A DNA stretch of 64,000 bases from Stutzerimonas stutzeri (GTDB lineage: Bacteria > Pseudomonadota > Gammaproteobacteria > Pseudomonadales > Pseudomonadaceae), in contig DDVX01000016.1 of NCBI GenBank assembly GCA_002345575.1, forward strand, positions 62,001 through 126,000. The letters are read 5' to 3'. A program made the translations under genes and the position numbers. Below are positions 25,311 through 34,690 of the stretch, one piece after another; position 1 is the stretch's first letter; each line of letters begins with the position of its first letter. The notes beneath the pieces are model-generated. The model did not search any database. It was given only the letters and a program-made list of their open reading frames with translations, and was not told the DNA's origin.

Positions 25311-26027
25311 ATGCGCCTATCCCGCTTCTTTATCGACGCCCCGCTCTCCATCGGCCAGCACGAGCTGCCCGAGACCCAGGCCCACTACATCGGTCGCGTT
25401 CTGCGCATGGCCCCAGGCGCTTCCGTGCAGCTGTTCGATGGCAGTGGACAGGAATATCAGGGCGAACTGATCGAGGTGGGCAAGAAGCAGGTGCGTGTCC
25501 AGTTGCATCAGCAACTGGACGGCCTGCCCGAGTCGCGCTTGAGGATTCATCTCGGTCAGGGCCTGTCCCGTGGCGAGCGGATGGACTGGGCGATCCAAAA
25601 GGCCGTCGAGCTGGGTGTTACGGAAATCACACCAATCGTCAGCGAACGCTGCGAAGTACGCTTGAAGGATGAACGGGCCGACAAGCGCCTGGCCCACTGG
25701 CGCCAGATCGCCATCAGCGCTTGTGAGCAGTGTGGCCGCTCGGTCATTCCGGTAATCCACCCACCGACGTCTCTGGCGCAATGGGTCGCGGTGGAAGCTG
25801 AGCTGAAGCTGGTCCTGCACCCTGTCGCCGAGCCGCTGTCAGGTCATCAGTGCCCGGAAACGCTGGCCTTTCTGATCGGTCCGGAAGGCGGTCTGAGTGA
25901 TGCAGAAGTCGAGCAGGCGCACCGCGCTGGCTTCCAGCCTGCGCGCCTCGGTCCGCGCGTGCTGCGCACAGAAACGGCACCGGTAGTCGCCTTGAGTGTG
26001 GCGCAGCAGTTGTGGGGAGATTTGTAG
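25311..26027 (+). CDS. rsmE: 16S rRNA (uracil-1498-N3) methyltransferase
   Basis: SAM-dependent SPOUT-class methyltransferase acting on the assembled 30S subunit. The 238-residue protein has the N-terminal PUA-like part (MRLSRFFIDAPLSIG, HYIGRVLRMAPGASVQLFDG), then the knotted SPOUT domain: KAVELGVTEITPIVSERCEV, ISACEQCGRSVIPVI, and the SAM pocket LIGPEGGLSDAEVEQA followed by LGPRVLRTETAPVVAL. Standalone gene between bioA and the end of the chp cluster. Its stop codon TAG lies inside the head of an intergenic hairpin repeat. Confidence 0.97.
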   Translation: MRLSRFFIDAPLSIGQHELPETQAHYIGRVLRMAPGASVQLFDGSGQEYQGELIEVGKKQVRVQLHQQLDGLPESRLRIHLGQGLSRGERMDWAIQKAVELGVTEITPIVSERCEVRLKDERADKRLAHWRQIAISACEQCGRSVIPVIHPPTSLAQWVAVEAELKLVLHPVAEPLSGHQCPETLAFLIGPEGGLSDAEVEQAHRAGFQPARLGPRVLRTETAPVVALSVAQQLWGDL

Positions 26028-26054
26028 GGTGGAAGTCGCCTTGTACTTCCACCA
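26024..26054. repeat. Intergenic hairpin repeat (GTAGGGTGG family), copy 2
   Basis: Begins GTAGGGTGGAA like the copy at 13489. GGTGGAAGT (26028-26036) pairs perfectly with ACTTCCACC (26045-26053). It lies between the convergent rsmE and chpC, and the first three bases after G form the rsmE stop. A role as bidirectional terminator is possible. Confidence 0.6.
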
Positions 26055-26078
26055 TCGACCCGCGATCCAACACTGCCT

Positions 26079-26552
26079 TTAAATCAATCCCGCATCCGCC
26101 AGTTTCTGTTCCAGACCGATAAGATCGGGAATGCGTGCCTGTATATCTCCAAGATTGACCGCATCCAGCTCCAGTGGCGCCAGTGGCGCATCCGAACGGG
26201 CCAGGCCCGCATCGATCTTGATCGAGCGCGGAATGCCCTGGACCAGCAAAGCAATGAACTTCACATGGTCACGCCCGCCCAGCGCGTTGAGGATCACGAC
26301 CTGGGCTCGTGAGCCCGTTTCTGCCTGACCGTCCGATGCCGCCTCGAATGACAGCAGGGGCAGCACCAGATCACGCCAGGACACCTGGCCGAGAAACCAG
26401 GCGGGGGCGTTGCTTTGCAAAGTTTGCGGCGCGCGATAGGCAATCAGTTCGGCAACTGCCACGTTTGGCAGCAGCAGCGTGCGATCGGCGAGCGGCACCA
26501 GCAGACCGGTGATGCTGCTGGCGGAGTTCTGGGTGGTTATCGACTGGCTCAT
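26079..26552 (-). CDS. chpC: ChpC, CheW-like adaptor of the Pil-Chp system
   Basis: 157-residue CheW-domain adaptor (LLVPLADRTLLLPNVAVAEL, then FLGQVSWRDLVLPLLSFEAA). In P. aeruginosa ChpC is a second linker between chemoreceptor input and ChpA, alongside PilI. It overlaps the chpB stop by 4 bases and ends the operon here: the chpD and chpE genes that follow in P. aeruginosa are not present, and the convergent rsmE comes next. The N-terminus is Ser/Thr/Gln rich and short. Confidence 0.9.
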   Translation of the reverse strand: MSQSITTQNSASSITGLLVPLADRTLLLPNVAVAELIAYRAPQTLQSNAPAWFLGQVSWRDLVLPLLSFEAASDGQAETGSRAQVVILNALGGRDHVKFIALLVQGIPRSIKIDAGLARSDAPLAPLELDAVNLGDIQARIPDLIGLEQKLADAGLI

Positions 26553-27601
26553 GGGGTGTCCGCTTGCAGGGCGGCAACAGGTCGGCTGGCCTGCTGCGCA
26601 AGATGATCGAGCATGGCCTGGGCCAATTCTCGTGGGTCTCCGCTAAGAGAGCTATAGCCTCCTTCGCGAAGGCTGTCGGGCATGCTTGAGCACGCGCAGG
26701 AGTCGGCGCGCTGAGTCCAGACACGGCCACCCTGGCGCAGCAAATAGGCCGCTGCCGCGCTGCCGTCATTACCCATGCCGCTGAAGGCGATCACACCACA
26801 ATGATTGCCGAACTGTTGCGCCAGGTTGAGCATCATCTGGTCGATGGACGGACTGTACGGCTCGGGCCAGCTGCGCCCGCTCAGCAGCATGGCGCCCTCC
26901 TGGCCAAAACTCATTTCCTGAGCAATGGGCACCACCACCACTTCGCCGCAACGGACCCTGTCGCTGGCACGACTCTGGTTGACCCCCCACTGACTATGAC
27001 GACCCACCGCCTGCGACAGTGCTGACTCAAAATTCGCCTCGATGTGTTGCGCATAGACAAAACCGACCGGTAACCCCGCAGGCAAGGCGTCGAGAAATGC
27101 CTTCACTGCCTCTGGCCCACCTAGCGATGCAGCCAGTAACCAGACTTCACTGGCTGGCTCACCAGCTACCGAGTCGGCCGCAGCCAGAACACCTGGCAAT
27201 GGCAGGCAGGCAGAGCGCTGCAGGTCCTCTCCCATGGTCTTCAGACGTGGGCCGACCACGCGTGACGAGTCACCCACCAGTCGCTTGAGCTTGCCAAACA
27301 GCCGCCGCTCCCAGCGTGGGTAGTGCTCTGAGTTACGTTCTGGCGCATGCCCCTCACCAAACAGAACTGGGCAGCGATCGCTCTCCAGAAGCGCATTGAC
27401 CAGTGGCGAGTCCTCGGTCTGGGCCAAGTCGACAAGCCACAGATCGGCCTGGACGGCCGCCAGGTCCGCCTCTTCCAGACGCGCGGGGTCATTGTTGAGC
27501 ACCACCTGATAGCCATTGGCGCTCAATGCCTGCTGCAATACATGGCGCTGCAACGAGGTATCAGCAATCACCCCGATGCGTGCCGCCTCCAGCTCACTCA
27601 T
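26549..27601 (-). CDS. chpB: ChpB, CheB-like methylesterase of the Pil-Chp system
   Basis: 350 residues from the ATG at 27601, which overlaps the chpA stop by 8 bases. Residues about 1-110 are a divergent receiver-like domain (IGVIADTSLQRHVLQQALSA, WLVDLAQTEDS) lacking a normal phosphorylation pocket. After a linker the CheB esterase domain carries the Ser-His-Asp triad: LAASLGGPEAVK, YAQHIEANF and FSGMGNDGSAAA. It removes methyl groups from the receptor PilJ, opposing PilK. The N-terminal receiver with a doubtful aspartate site suggests its regulation differs from that of ordinary CheB. Confidence 0.92.
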   Translation of the reverse strand: MSELEAARIGVIADTSLQRHVLQQALSANGYQVVLNNDPARLEEADLAAVQADLWLVDLAQTEDSPLVNALLESDRCPVLFGEGHAPERNSEHYPRWERRLFGKLKRLVGDSSRVVGPRLKTMGEDLQRSACLPLPGVLAAADSVAGEPASEVWLLAASLGGPEAVKAFLDALPAGLPVGFVYAQHIEANFESALSQAVGRHSQWGVNQSRASDRVRCGEVVVVPIAQEMSFGQEGAMLLSGRSWPEPYSPSIDQMMLNLAQQFGNHCGVIAFSGMGNDGSAAAAYLLRQGGRVWTQRADSCACSSMPDSLREGGYSSLSGDPRELAQAMLDHLAQQASRPVAALQADTP

Positions 27602-30600
27602 GATGCTCAACCAGCCGCAGGATCGTTTCGAGCAACAGCGACTCCTGATACGGCTTGCCAAGATACTCGTTCACGCCGATGGCCATTGCTCGATCCCTGT
27701 GTTTGTCGCCTGTCCGTGAGGTGATCATGACGATCGGCAGATCCTTCAGCCGCTCGTCGTGACGCACCAGTGTCGCTACTTCGAAACCGTCCATGCGCGG
27801 CATCTCGATATCCAGCAGCATGATGTCTGGTTTGCGTTCCTGCAGCTGGGTGATGGCATCGACACCGTCCTTGGCGGTCAGCACGTTCATGCCGTTACGC
27901 TCAAGCAGACGGCTGGTAACCTTGCGCACGGTAACCGAATCGTCCACCACCATGACCAGGGTCGGCCTGTCGACTTCCGCTTCGCCAGGCTGGTCTTCGC
28001 CAATCAGACGTAGCGGCTGCTGCTGTGTCAGCAGATGGGCATGCAGCACGCGGATGGTCGCCAGCAGGTCGAGAATCACCACCACACGGCCGTCGCCGAG
28101 AATAGTCGCACCGGAAATCCCCGGCACCGTGGCGAACTGCGGCCCCAGGCTCTTGACCACGATCTCCCGTGAGCCGGCCAGGCTATCGACCTGCACCGCC
28201 ACACTGTGCTCATTGGATCGCACCAGAATCACCGGCAACGGCAGGCTCTGCCCTACCAGTTTGGGCCGCTGGCCGTTATTCAGCAGTTCGCCCAGATAAC
28301 GCAGCTCGTAGGTCTGTCCGGCATACTCGAAACGCGAGGCGCCCGGCTGGTAATAGGCCTCAAGCTCGTAAGGCGAGACGCGCACGATACCCTCAATTGT
28401 ATTCAGGGGGATCGCATAAAGGTCCTCCCCCGAATACACCATCAGCGCACGGTTGACCGAAACAGTGAAGGGCAGACGAATCAGGAAGCGCGTTCCCTTA
28501 CCCAGCTTCGACTCGATACTCATGGAGCCGCCGAGCTGCTTGACCTCCGAATGCACTACGTCCATACCGACACCGCGCCCCGATATCTGGGTCACCTGCT
28601 CGGCGGTGGAAAAGCCCGCTTCGAGAATGAACTGCAGAATCTCGTGGTCGGTAAGGTCGGAACCAGCCGCCATCAGGCCACGTTCCAGGGCCTTGCGGCG
28701 CACTGCTTCGAGGTTCACTCCGGCACCATCGTCGCTCAGCGCGAGGACGATATCGCCCCCTTCACGCGTCAGGTCCAGACGGATATTGCCCTGTTCTGGC
28801 TTGCCGGCGGCCAGGCGCCTGGCGCCGCTTTCAATACCGTGATCCACGGCGTTGCGCAGCATGTGCTCCAGCGGCGCGACGATGCGCTCGAGTACGCTGC
28901 GGTCCATTTCACCGGTGGCATTGCCGACATGGAACTCGACCTGTTTACCCAGTTCCCCGGCAATCTGCCGAACGATACGACGCAGACGCGGCACCAGCCG
29001 ATCGAAGGGCACCATGCGGGTCCGCATCAGGCCTTCCTGGAGCTCGGTATTGACCCGCGCCTGCTGCAACAGCAGTGTTTCCGCATCGCGATTACGTGCA
29101 GCCAGCGTCTCCTTGAGGTCAAGCAGGTCAGACGCCGACTCGAACAACGCTCGGGACAGCTGCTGAAGCTGCGAATGGCGGTCCATTTCCAGTGGATCGA
29201 AATCGTCATAGCCGGCGCGTTCGGCTTCGGCCTGATAGCTACTCAGAATCTGCGCCTGGGTCTCGGTATCTAATCGGCGAAGCTGATCGCGAACCCGCTC
29301 GATAGTGGCTTCCATTTCACTCAGGGTGAAGCCAACGTCGCTGACCTGCTGCTCGACGCGCCCCCGGAAGATAGATGTCTCACCCGCCAGGTTAACCAGC
29401 CCCTCAAGCAGATCGGCCGGCACCTTGACCAGCTCTTGCGGTGCCCGACGCGACGCGGCGTCCTGCGCTGCCTGCTCGGCTCGCCGGACGAACGGCAGTA
29501 CCTTGGCCGGCGTACTGGCCACCGACGCCTGGGTGCTGGCGGCAACGATGGGTGTGTCGAGGGTGATCACCGTCGCATCGGACTGCATCTGCTCGCCGGA
29601 TGACGCCTCGTATGCCTCATCATCCAGACCTATATCCGCCGTAGAGTCTATGGCCAACAGCAGACGCATCGACTCGACTTCACCGAGCAGGGCGTCATAG
29701 CCGCGCTGCACGTCTAGGAAAAGGCTCTCCGACCAGTTAGCACTCTGCGCCTGGGCTTCGCCAAGGCGCTGCTCCAGATCATGCGCCATGTCGCCCAGCC
29801 GGCTCTGGCTGGCCAAGCGTGCACCGCCCTTTAGCGTGTGCAGGATACGCATCATGTCGGTCAGCGGTGTCGCGCTGTCATGGGTTGCATCCCAACGGGC
29901 CAGCGCCGCTTCCATTTCTTCAAGAAGCTCATCAGCCTCTTCGACGAAGATGTCCAGGATTTCCGCATCAGCTGCTTTCAAGGCGACACTGCTGGGGACA
30001 CTCAGCTGTTCATCAGGGTTGGCTCGGAAGCGTCGAATCGTTTCGATCAAATCCAGCCCGTCGGGCAATTCGCGATAGCTGCGCACCGCATCGAGCATCG
30101 CCCCAAGCCGGTCATGACAGCTCTGGAGCAATGTGAATAGACTTTCACTCGCCCGATACTGGCCGGCACACAAGCCTTCGTAGAGAAACTCGAGTTCATG
30201 GGCCAGATCGCCGATTTCGCCGATATCGGCCATCCGCGCGCCCCCCTTGAGGGTGTGCAGATCCCGCAGTAGCGCTTCGATCTCTAAGCTGTTGTCGACA
30301 TCACTCATCCAACGCTGCAGCGACAAGCCGGCACGCTCGACGATGTCAAAACCTTCCTCAAGAAATATTTGCACCAGCTCCGGATCACGTTCGTCCCAGC
30401 CGGCCGTGGCGGCCTCGGTGGGCCGCGCCGCCGACTGATCTACGACAGCTTCCGGTAGCGCCTCTTCGGGCTCGTTATCTGACATCCACGATTCGATATC
30501 GAATCCCTGAGCTGGCGTCCGTTCAGCAACGCCGCCCTCTGTCGGGGCTGTCTCCGGCTCAACTTCGCTAACGAGCCAGGCCTCATCGATCAGGCTTGGA

Positions 30601-33600
30601 CTATCTGGCTCAACCACTTCATCAGCGAGCGGCCCGACACTGGTCGCCGCTACAGCTAGCACATCACAATCTGCAGCATCAATATCGAAGCCCGGTGCAA
30701 CACCCCGGCGATACACCTGGATGCGCTCGATCAGCGCCAGTGCCATGTCCATCGGCTGATACGCCTGCAGCTGCTCCAGCTGTACTGCTAGAAGATCGTG
30801 GCTGCTCAGAAGCAATGCGGCAAGATCCGGCGAGTAGGCATAACGCCCATCGGTCAAACCCTCGTAGAGTGCTTCCAGCTCGTGAGCCAGATCACCGATG
30901 GGCCGGATGGCCGCCATACGCGCGCCACCCTTGAGAGTGTGCAAATCACGCAACAGCGCGGATAGGGCCAGTTGATTGGAGGGATCGGCCAGCCAGCGCT
31001 CCAATGCACCGCCGGCACTTTCCAGCAGGTCGACGGCTTCGTCGAGAAAGATCTCGACCATTTCACGATCCTGCTCGTCGTTCGGTTCGAGAAATTCGAC
31101 TGAGCGTGGTTCGGCCTCGGCTACATTTATGGCACCGGCCTCAGGCGCTGCAACTGCCGGTTGTTCGCCGTCGACCGCCAGGGTCTCCGCCTCCTCTTTC
31201 AGCAAGGCTTCAAGGCGTGCGACAAGCCCAGGCTGCGCACTGACCTGCAGGCCCGCCGCGACCTCATCCATCATGCCAACCAGCGCTTCGTGGCCCTGTT
31301 CGACGGCATCGAAGAAACGCTCGCTGACCGCAAGGCGGCCATTCTGTACAACCGCATAGAGATCGAGCAGCACCCGGCAGAGCGCATCAATTTGCGGCAG
31401 GTCCGCCATCTGCGCACCGAGCCCGAGGGTGGCCAGCTCTTCCAGTAGGGCGGTCAGCTCCTGACGCTCAGCCGGATGCTCGCGCCAGCTGTGCAGAAGA
31501 TCATCGGCATCCAGCAGAATGTTCATGCCTTCGGACAGGAACAACGCAATCATTCCCGGATCTCTGGCTTCGCCCTGATCCGTTTCACCACGTGCTCCGG
31601 CCGCGTCTAGGCGCGCCTGATGCAAGGCATGCACCTGAGCAATGAACGCTTCGGCCCCGTCGATAGGTGCCAGCGGATCATGATCCAGATTTTCCAGCCC
31701 GCAGCGTAGCAGCTGCTCGGCGGTATGCAGGAGTTCCGCATCAGCAAGATCCATGTCGATCAGATTGGCCTTGAACTCCTTGGCCATCTTTTCCAGAGGC
31801 GTGGCAATCTCGGCTATGGGCAGGATGCCTGCCATATGGGCACTGCCCTTAAGCGTATGCAGAGCGCGCTGCAAGGAGTCGGTGATCGGCTGCGGCAGAC
31901 GCTGTGCGCAGTCGGCCAGAAAGTCCACCAGGGCAGTAAGGTGGGATTCCGCCTCGTTACGAAAGATCTCCAGCAACTGCGGGTCCAGCGCTTCTTCCTG
32001 CGTGGTTTGCTCCTGCACAGGCGCCAGCACAGTTTCAGCATCTGATGACGGCCCGCCAGCAGTCGTGATCATTTGCCCTTTGGCAAGCGCATGGGCCGCG
32101 GCGGCAAGCCGGTCGACATCATCGCGCTGGCGCTGGGCCTTAGCGGCGAACTCCTCGACAAGTGCCGGCATTAGCTGGACCACATCGTCGACGGCTTTGC
32201 GGACCGGATCACTCGCCTCGATGCTGCGATCCAGGAGTCGGTTGAACAAATTCTCGACGGACCACGCCAGCTCACCGATGACCAGGGCCCGAACCATGCG
32301 GCCACTGCCCTTGAGGGTATGGAAAGCACGACGCACCTCGGAAAGAGCTTCCTTGTCGTCGTGATCCGCATTCCAGCGAGGCAGGTATTCACCGACCGTT
32401 TCAAGAACTTCGGCAGCTTCCTCGATGAACACTTCAAGCAGCTCTTCGTCGACCGGCTCCTCACCTGCCGGCGGCGGCAACAGACTCGGAGGAATATCCT
32501 GTGCTGGCGGGTTTATGACATTGACGGGGGCAGCCATGACGTCATCGAGACTGAGCGCCGGCTCGCTCTCTGCCGGTAAAGCCACAGGCTCGGGCAGAAC
32601 TATTTCAGGCATGCCCAGCCCGGTCATTTCAGCTTCGCTCCAGGCCATCGAGCTGTCGACTTCCTGTACGTCCCACTCGGCCGCTGCAGGCTCGACAGGC
32701 TCAGCTTCGTCGAAGAGTGCCTGTATTTCGGCTTCATCGGCCTCAGGCCAGGCTTCAATCCCGTGTTCGTTATCGGCTGCTGCGACGGCCTGCAAGTCTG
32801 GTTCATCGACAGGCTTATTCTCGCTGTCGAAAATGTCGCTTCCCAGGACCTCAGGCACGACACCGGCAGGCTCCGCTGCCTTGCTGGCCGACGTATCGGC
32901 AAGCGGTTCCAGCGGCAAAACTTCTATCTCGTCAAGCGGGTTGGCCAGGTCGAGTTCCTCGACAACTGGCCCTGGTTCCGAGAGCAAGGCCGGCTCGCTC
33001 AGTGAGTAACCCAGCGCTTCCAGGCTCTCCTGGGCCACATCAAGAATCAGATCACCCTGGGAGCCGCTATCTTCGCCGAGACGCTCAAGGTAGTACTCAA
33101 CGCTGGTTATCGCATCGGCAAGCATATCCAGGCTTTGCCAGTCCGGAATCGCCTGGCGCGCCAGCAGCTTTTCCTGAATATAGCGGTTGCATGCATCGAG
33201 CAAAGCCGCCGCACGCACCAGCGGGATCATCGCCAGTCCGCCCCGGGACTGAGTCAGCAGATCAGGCACCCGCGCCAGATGCTGGTGGTTCCATTGTGAA
33301 GCAATGAACTCGATGATGGCATCTTTGGCCTGTTCGAGGCCGGTGCGCGCTTCGCGGATGACCAACTGGTGGATTTGTGCAACATCCGTGGTTGGCAGAT
33401 GGCTGGCTTCGCTCCGCTCTTCCGAGGCGCCACCAACCATGCCGGCCAGTGTCGCCTCGACGTACAGCAGTGCCCCAGCAACATCCATCAAGGCCGCATC
33501 ATCTGCCTTGCGCTGGCCTCGCGCTAGCGCTTCAACCAAATCAATCTGATCGAGAATGATCCGCCGCGGCTGTCCAAACCCCAGTACCGCCAGGGTGTCA

Positions 33601-34679
33601 GCAATCTGTTTGAGTGGTGCCTGCAGCGCACCGAGCTCGGCCAAACCCATGCGATCACTGCGCACGAACAGATCAAGACTATCCTTAACCCGGACCAGCT
33701 CTTCGCACAGCGCCGCAACCACAGACCGCATGGCGCCACGATCAGGACCGGCTAGCTGGGCCCGTTCCTCATCCACGACGTCGCTATCAGGTAGCGCCTC
33801 GTCAAGACTGTATTCCGCCTTGAGCGCCTGGATACGCGATGTTTGCGCCGGAGCCTTGGCAATGTAGAACAGCAGGTTCTTTACTAGCTCGTCGGGGGCG
33901 GCCTGGTTAATGCCATCAGCGCCCTGTTCAACAAGCCGCTTGAGTTCGCGATCCACCTGACGCAGCAGAGTGCGGATTGAAGTGCCGTTGGCAATGCCGC
34001 CACTGGCCAGCCCTTCGACCACCCCCGACGCGACCTGCCACAGGGTACCCAGTGGCGCATCCTTACAGAGCATTTCCAAACGGGCGAACACTCGCGCCAT
34101 ATAGCCCAGATTTGTGGGCAGATCCTGATTGCGTATGACACCAACCAGAGCGACCTGCAGCATCTGCCGCATTTTGCGCAACAAGGCGGGCAGATCGGCG
34201 GTTTGCCGCTGAGCCAGAAACTCTCCGGCGAGTGCCGGACAACGTGCAGACATATTTGGCGCGAACAGGCTGGTTTCCGACAGCAGTTTCTCGCCACGCG
34301 CGGCGCGCAGGTCATTGAGCAGCGGCAGTACAACCATGGGCAGGTCACGGCGCGCGCTCTGGATACGGTCAAGGTAGGCGGGCATCTGCAGAATCGCCTG
34401 CATCAGCACTTCCAGCGCTTCGGTCTGACTGGCGACTCGCTCATCTAGCAGGGCGCGGGCGAGCTGCTCCATTTCCTCGGCGAGTAGCGCCGCGCCATAG
34501 AACTCGACCATCTGCAGAGTGCCTTGGACCTGATGCACATAGCTCAGGCAGAAGCGCATCCGTGTCGAGTCCTGCGGGTTCTCGACGAACGCCTCCAGGG
34601 CCTGTCGCGCCTGCTTCAGCGTTTCGGCAATTTCGCCCTTCACCCATTCCAGAGCGACATAATCGTGCCGATCACCCAT
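27594..34679 (-). CDS. chpA: ChpA, multi-phosphotransfer hybrid histidine kinase of the Pil-Chp system
   Basis: A CheA-like kinase of 2361 residues controlling twitching through PilG and PilH. From the N-terminus I count eight phosphotransfer-like segments. Six have a histidine (H49; H787, H941, H1247, H1475 and H1614, the last five in HTLKG motifs), one has serine at that place (S478 in QSRGGLAM) and one has alanine (A1083 in LATLGLGAQM). Then follow a dimerisation region, the HATPase N box (N1943 in NAVDHGIES), DDGAGVNLEA, GRGVGMDVV, a CheW-like domain and a C-terminal receiver with D2290 in LLDIEMPRMDG. A GGAG SD favours the ATG at 34679 (MGDRHDY); an ATG at 34694 overlapping the pilK stop is the alternative. 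Confidence 0.95.
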   Translation of the reverse strand: MGDRHDYVALEWVKGEIAETLKQARQALEAFVENPQDSTRMRFCLSYVHQVQGTLQMVEFYGAALLAEEMEQLARALLDERVASQTEALEVLMQAILQMPAYLDRIQSARRDLPMVVLPLLNDLRAARGEKLLSETSLFAPNMSARCPALAGEFLAQRQTADLPALLRKMRQMLQVALVGVIRNQDLPTNLGYMARVFARLEMLCKDAPLGTLWQVASGVVEGLASGGIANGTSIRTLLRQVDRELKRLVEQGADGINQAAPDELVKNLLFYIAKAPAQTSRIQALKAEYSLDEALPDSDVVDEERAQLAGPDRGAMRSVVAALCEELVRVKDSLDLFVRSDRMGLAELGALQAPLKQIADTLAVLGFGQPRRIILDQIDLVEALARGQRKADDAALMDVAGALLYVEATLAGMVGGASEERSEASHLPTTDVAQIHQLVIREARTGLEQAKDAIIEFIASQWNHQHLARVPDLLTQSRGGLAMIPLVRAAALLDACNRYIQEKLLARQAIPDWQSLDMLADAITSVEYYLERLGEDSGSQGDLILDVAQESLEALGYSLSEPALLSEPGPVVEELDLANPLDEIEVLPLEPLADTSASKAAEPAGVVPEVLGSDIFDSENKPVDEPDLQAVAAADNEHGIEAWPEADEAEIQALFDEAEPVEPAAAEWDVQEVDSSMAWSEAEMTGLGMPEIVLPEPVALPAESEPALSLDDVMAAPVNVINPPAQDIPPSLLPPPAGEEPVDEELLEVFIEEAAEVLETVGEYLPRWNADHDDKEALSEVRRAFHTLKGSGRMVRALVIGELAWSVENLFNRLLDRSIEASDPVRKAVDDVVQLMPALVEEFAAKAQRQRDDVDRLAAAAHALAKGQMITTAGGPSSDAETVLAPVQEQTTQEEALDPQLLEIFRNEAESHLTALVDFLADCAQRLPQPITDSLQRALHTLKGSAHMAGILPIAEIATPLEKMAKEFKANLIDMDLADAELLHTAEQLLRCGLENLDHDPLAPIDGAEAFIAQVHALHQARLDAAGARGETDQGEARDPGMIALFLSEGMNILLDADDLLHSWREHPAERQELTALLEELATLGLGAQMADLPQIDALCRVLLDLYAVVQNGRLAVSERFFDAVEQGHEALVGMMDEVAAGLQVSAQPGLVARLEALLKEEAETLAVDGEQPAVAAPEAGAINVAEAEPRSVEFLEPNDEQDREMVEIFLDEAVDLLESAGGALERWLADPSNQLALSALLRDLHTLKGGARMAAIRPIGDLAHELEALYEGLTDGRYAYSPDLAALLLSSHDLLAVQLEQLQAYQPMDMALALIERIQVYRRGVAPGFDIDAADCDVLAVAATSVGPLADEVVEPDSPSLIDEAWLVSEVEPETAPTEGGVAERTPAQGFDIESWMSDNEPEEALPEAVVDQSAARPTEAATAGWDERDPELVQIFLEEGFDIVERAGLSLQRWMSDVDNSLEIEALLRDLHTLKGGARMADIGEIGDLAHELEFLYEGLCAGQYRASESLFTLLQSCHDRLGAMLDAVRSYRELPDGLDLIETIRRFRANPDEQLSVPSSVALKAADAEILDIFVEEADELLEEMEAALARWDATHDSATPLTDMMRILHTLKGGARLASQSRLGDMAHDLEQRLGEAQAQSANWSESLFLDVQRGYDALLGEVESMRLLLAIDSTADIGLDDEAYEASSGEQMQSDATVITLDTPIVAASTQASVASTPAKVLPFVRRAEQAAQDAASRRAPQELVKVPADLLEGLVNLAGETSIFRGRVEQQVSDVGFTLSEMEATIERVRDQLRRLDTETQAQILSSYQAEAERAGYDDFDPLEMDRHSQLQQLSRALFESASDLLDLKETLAARNRDAETLLLQQARVNTELQEGLMRTRMVPFDRLVPRLRRIVRQIAGELGKQVEFHVGNATGEMDRSVLERIVAPLEHMLRNAVDHGIESGARRLAAGKPEQGNIRLDLTREGGDIVLALSDDGAGVNLEAVRRKALERGLMAAGSDLTDHEILQFILEAGFSTAEQVTQISGRGVGMDVVHSEVKQLGGSMSIESKLGKGTRFLIRLPFTVSVNRALMVYSGEDLYAIPLNTIEGIVRVSPYELEAYYQPGASRFEYAGQTYELRYLGELLNNGQRPKLVGQSLPLPVILVRSNEHSVAVQVDSLAGSREIVVKSLGPQFATVPGISGATILGDGRVVVILDLLATIRVLHAHLLTQQQPLRLIGEDQPGEAEVDRPTLVMVVDDSVTVRKVTSRLLERNGMNVLTAKDGVDAITQLQERKPDIMLLDIEMPRMDGFEVATLVRHDERLKDLPIVMITSRTGDKHRDRAMAIGVNEYLGKPYQESLLLETILRLVEHHE

Positions 34680-34690
34680 AGCGACTCCGC

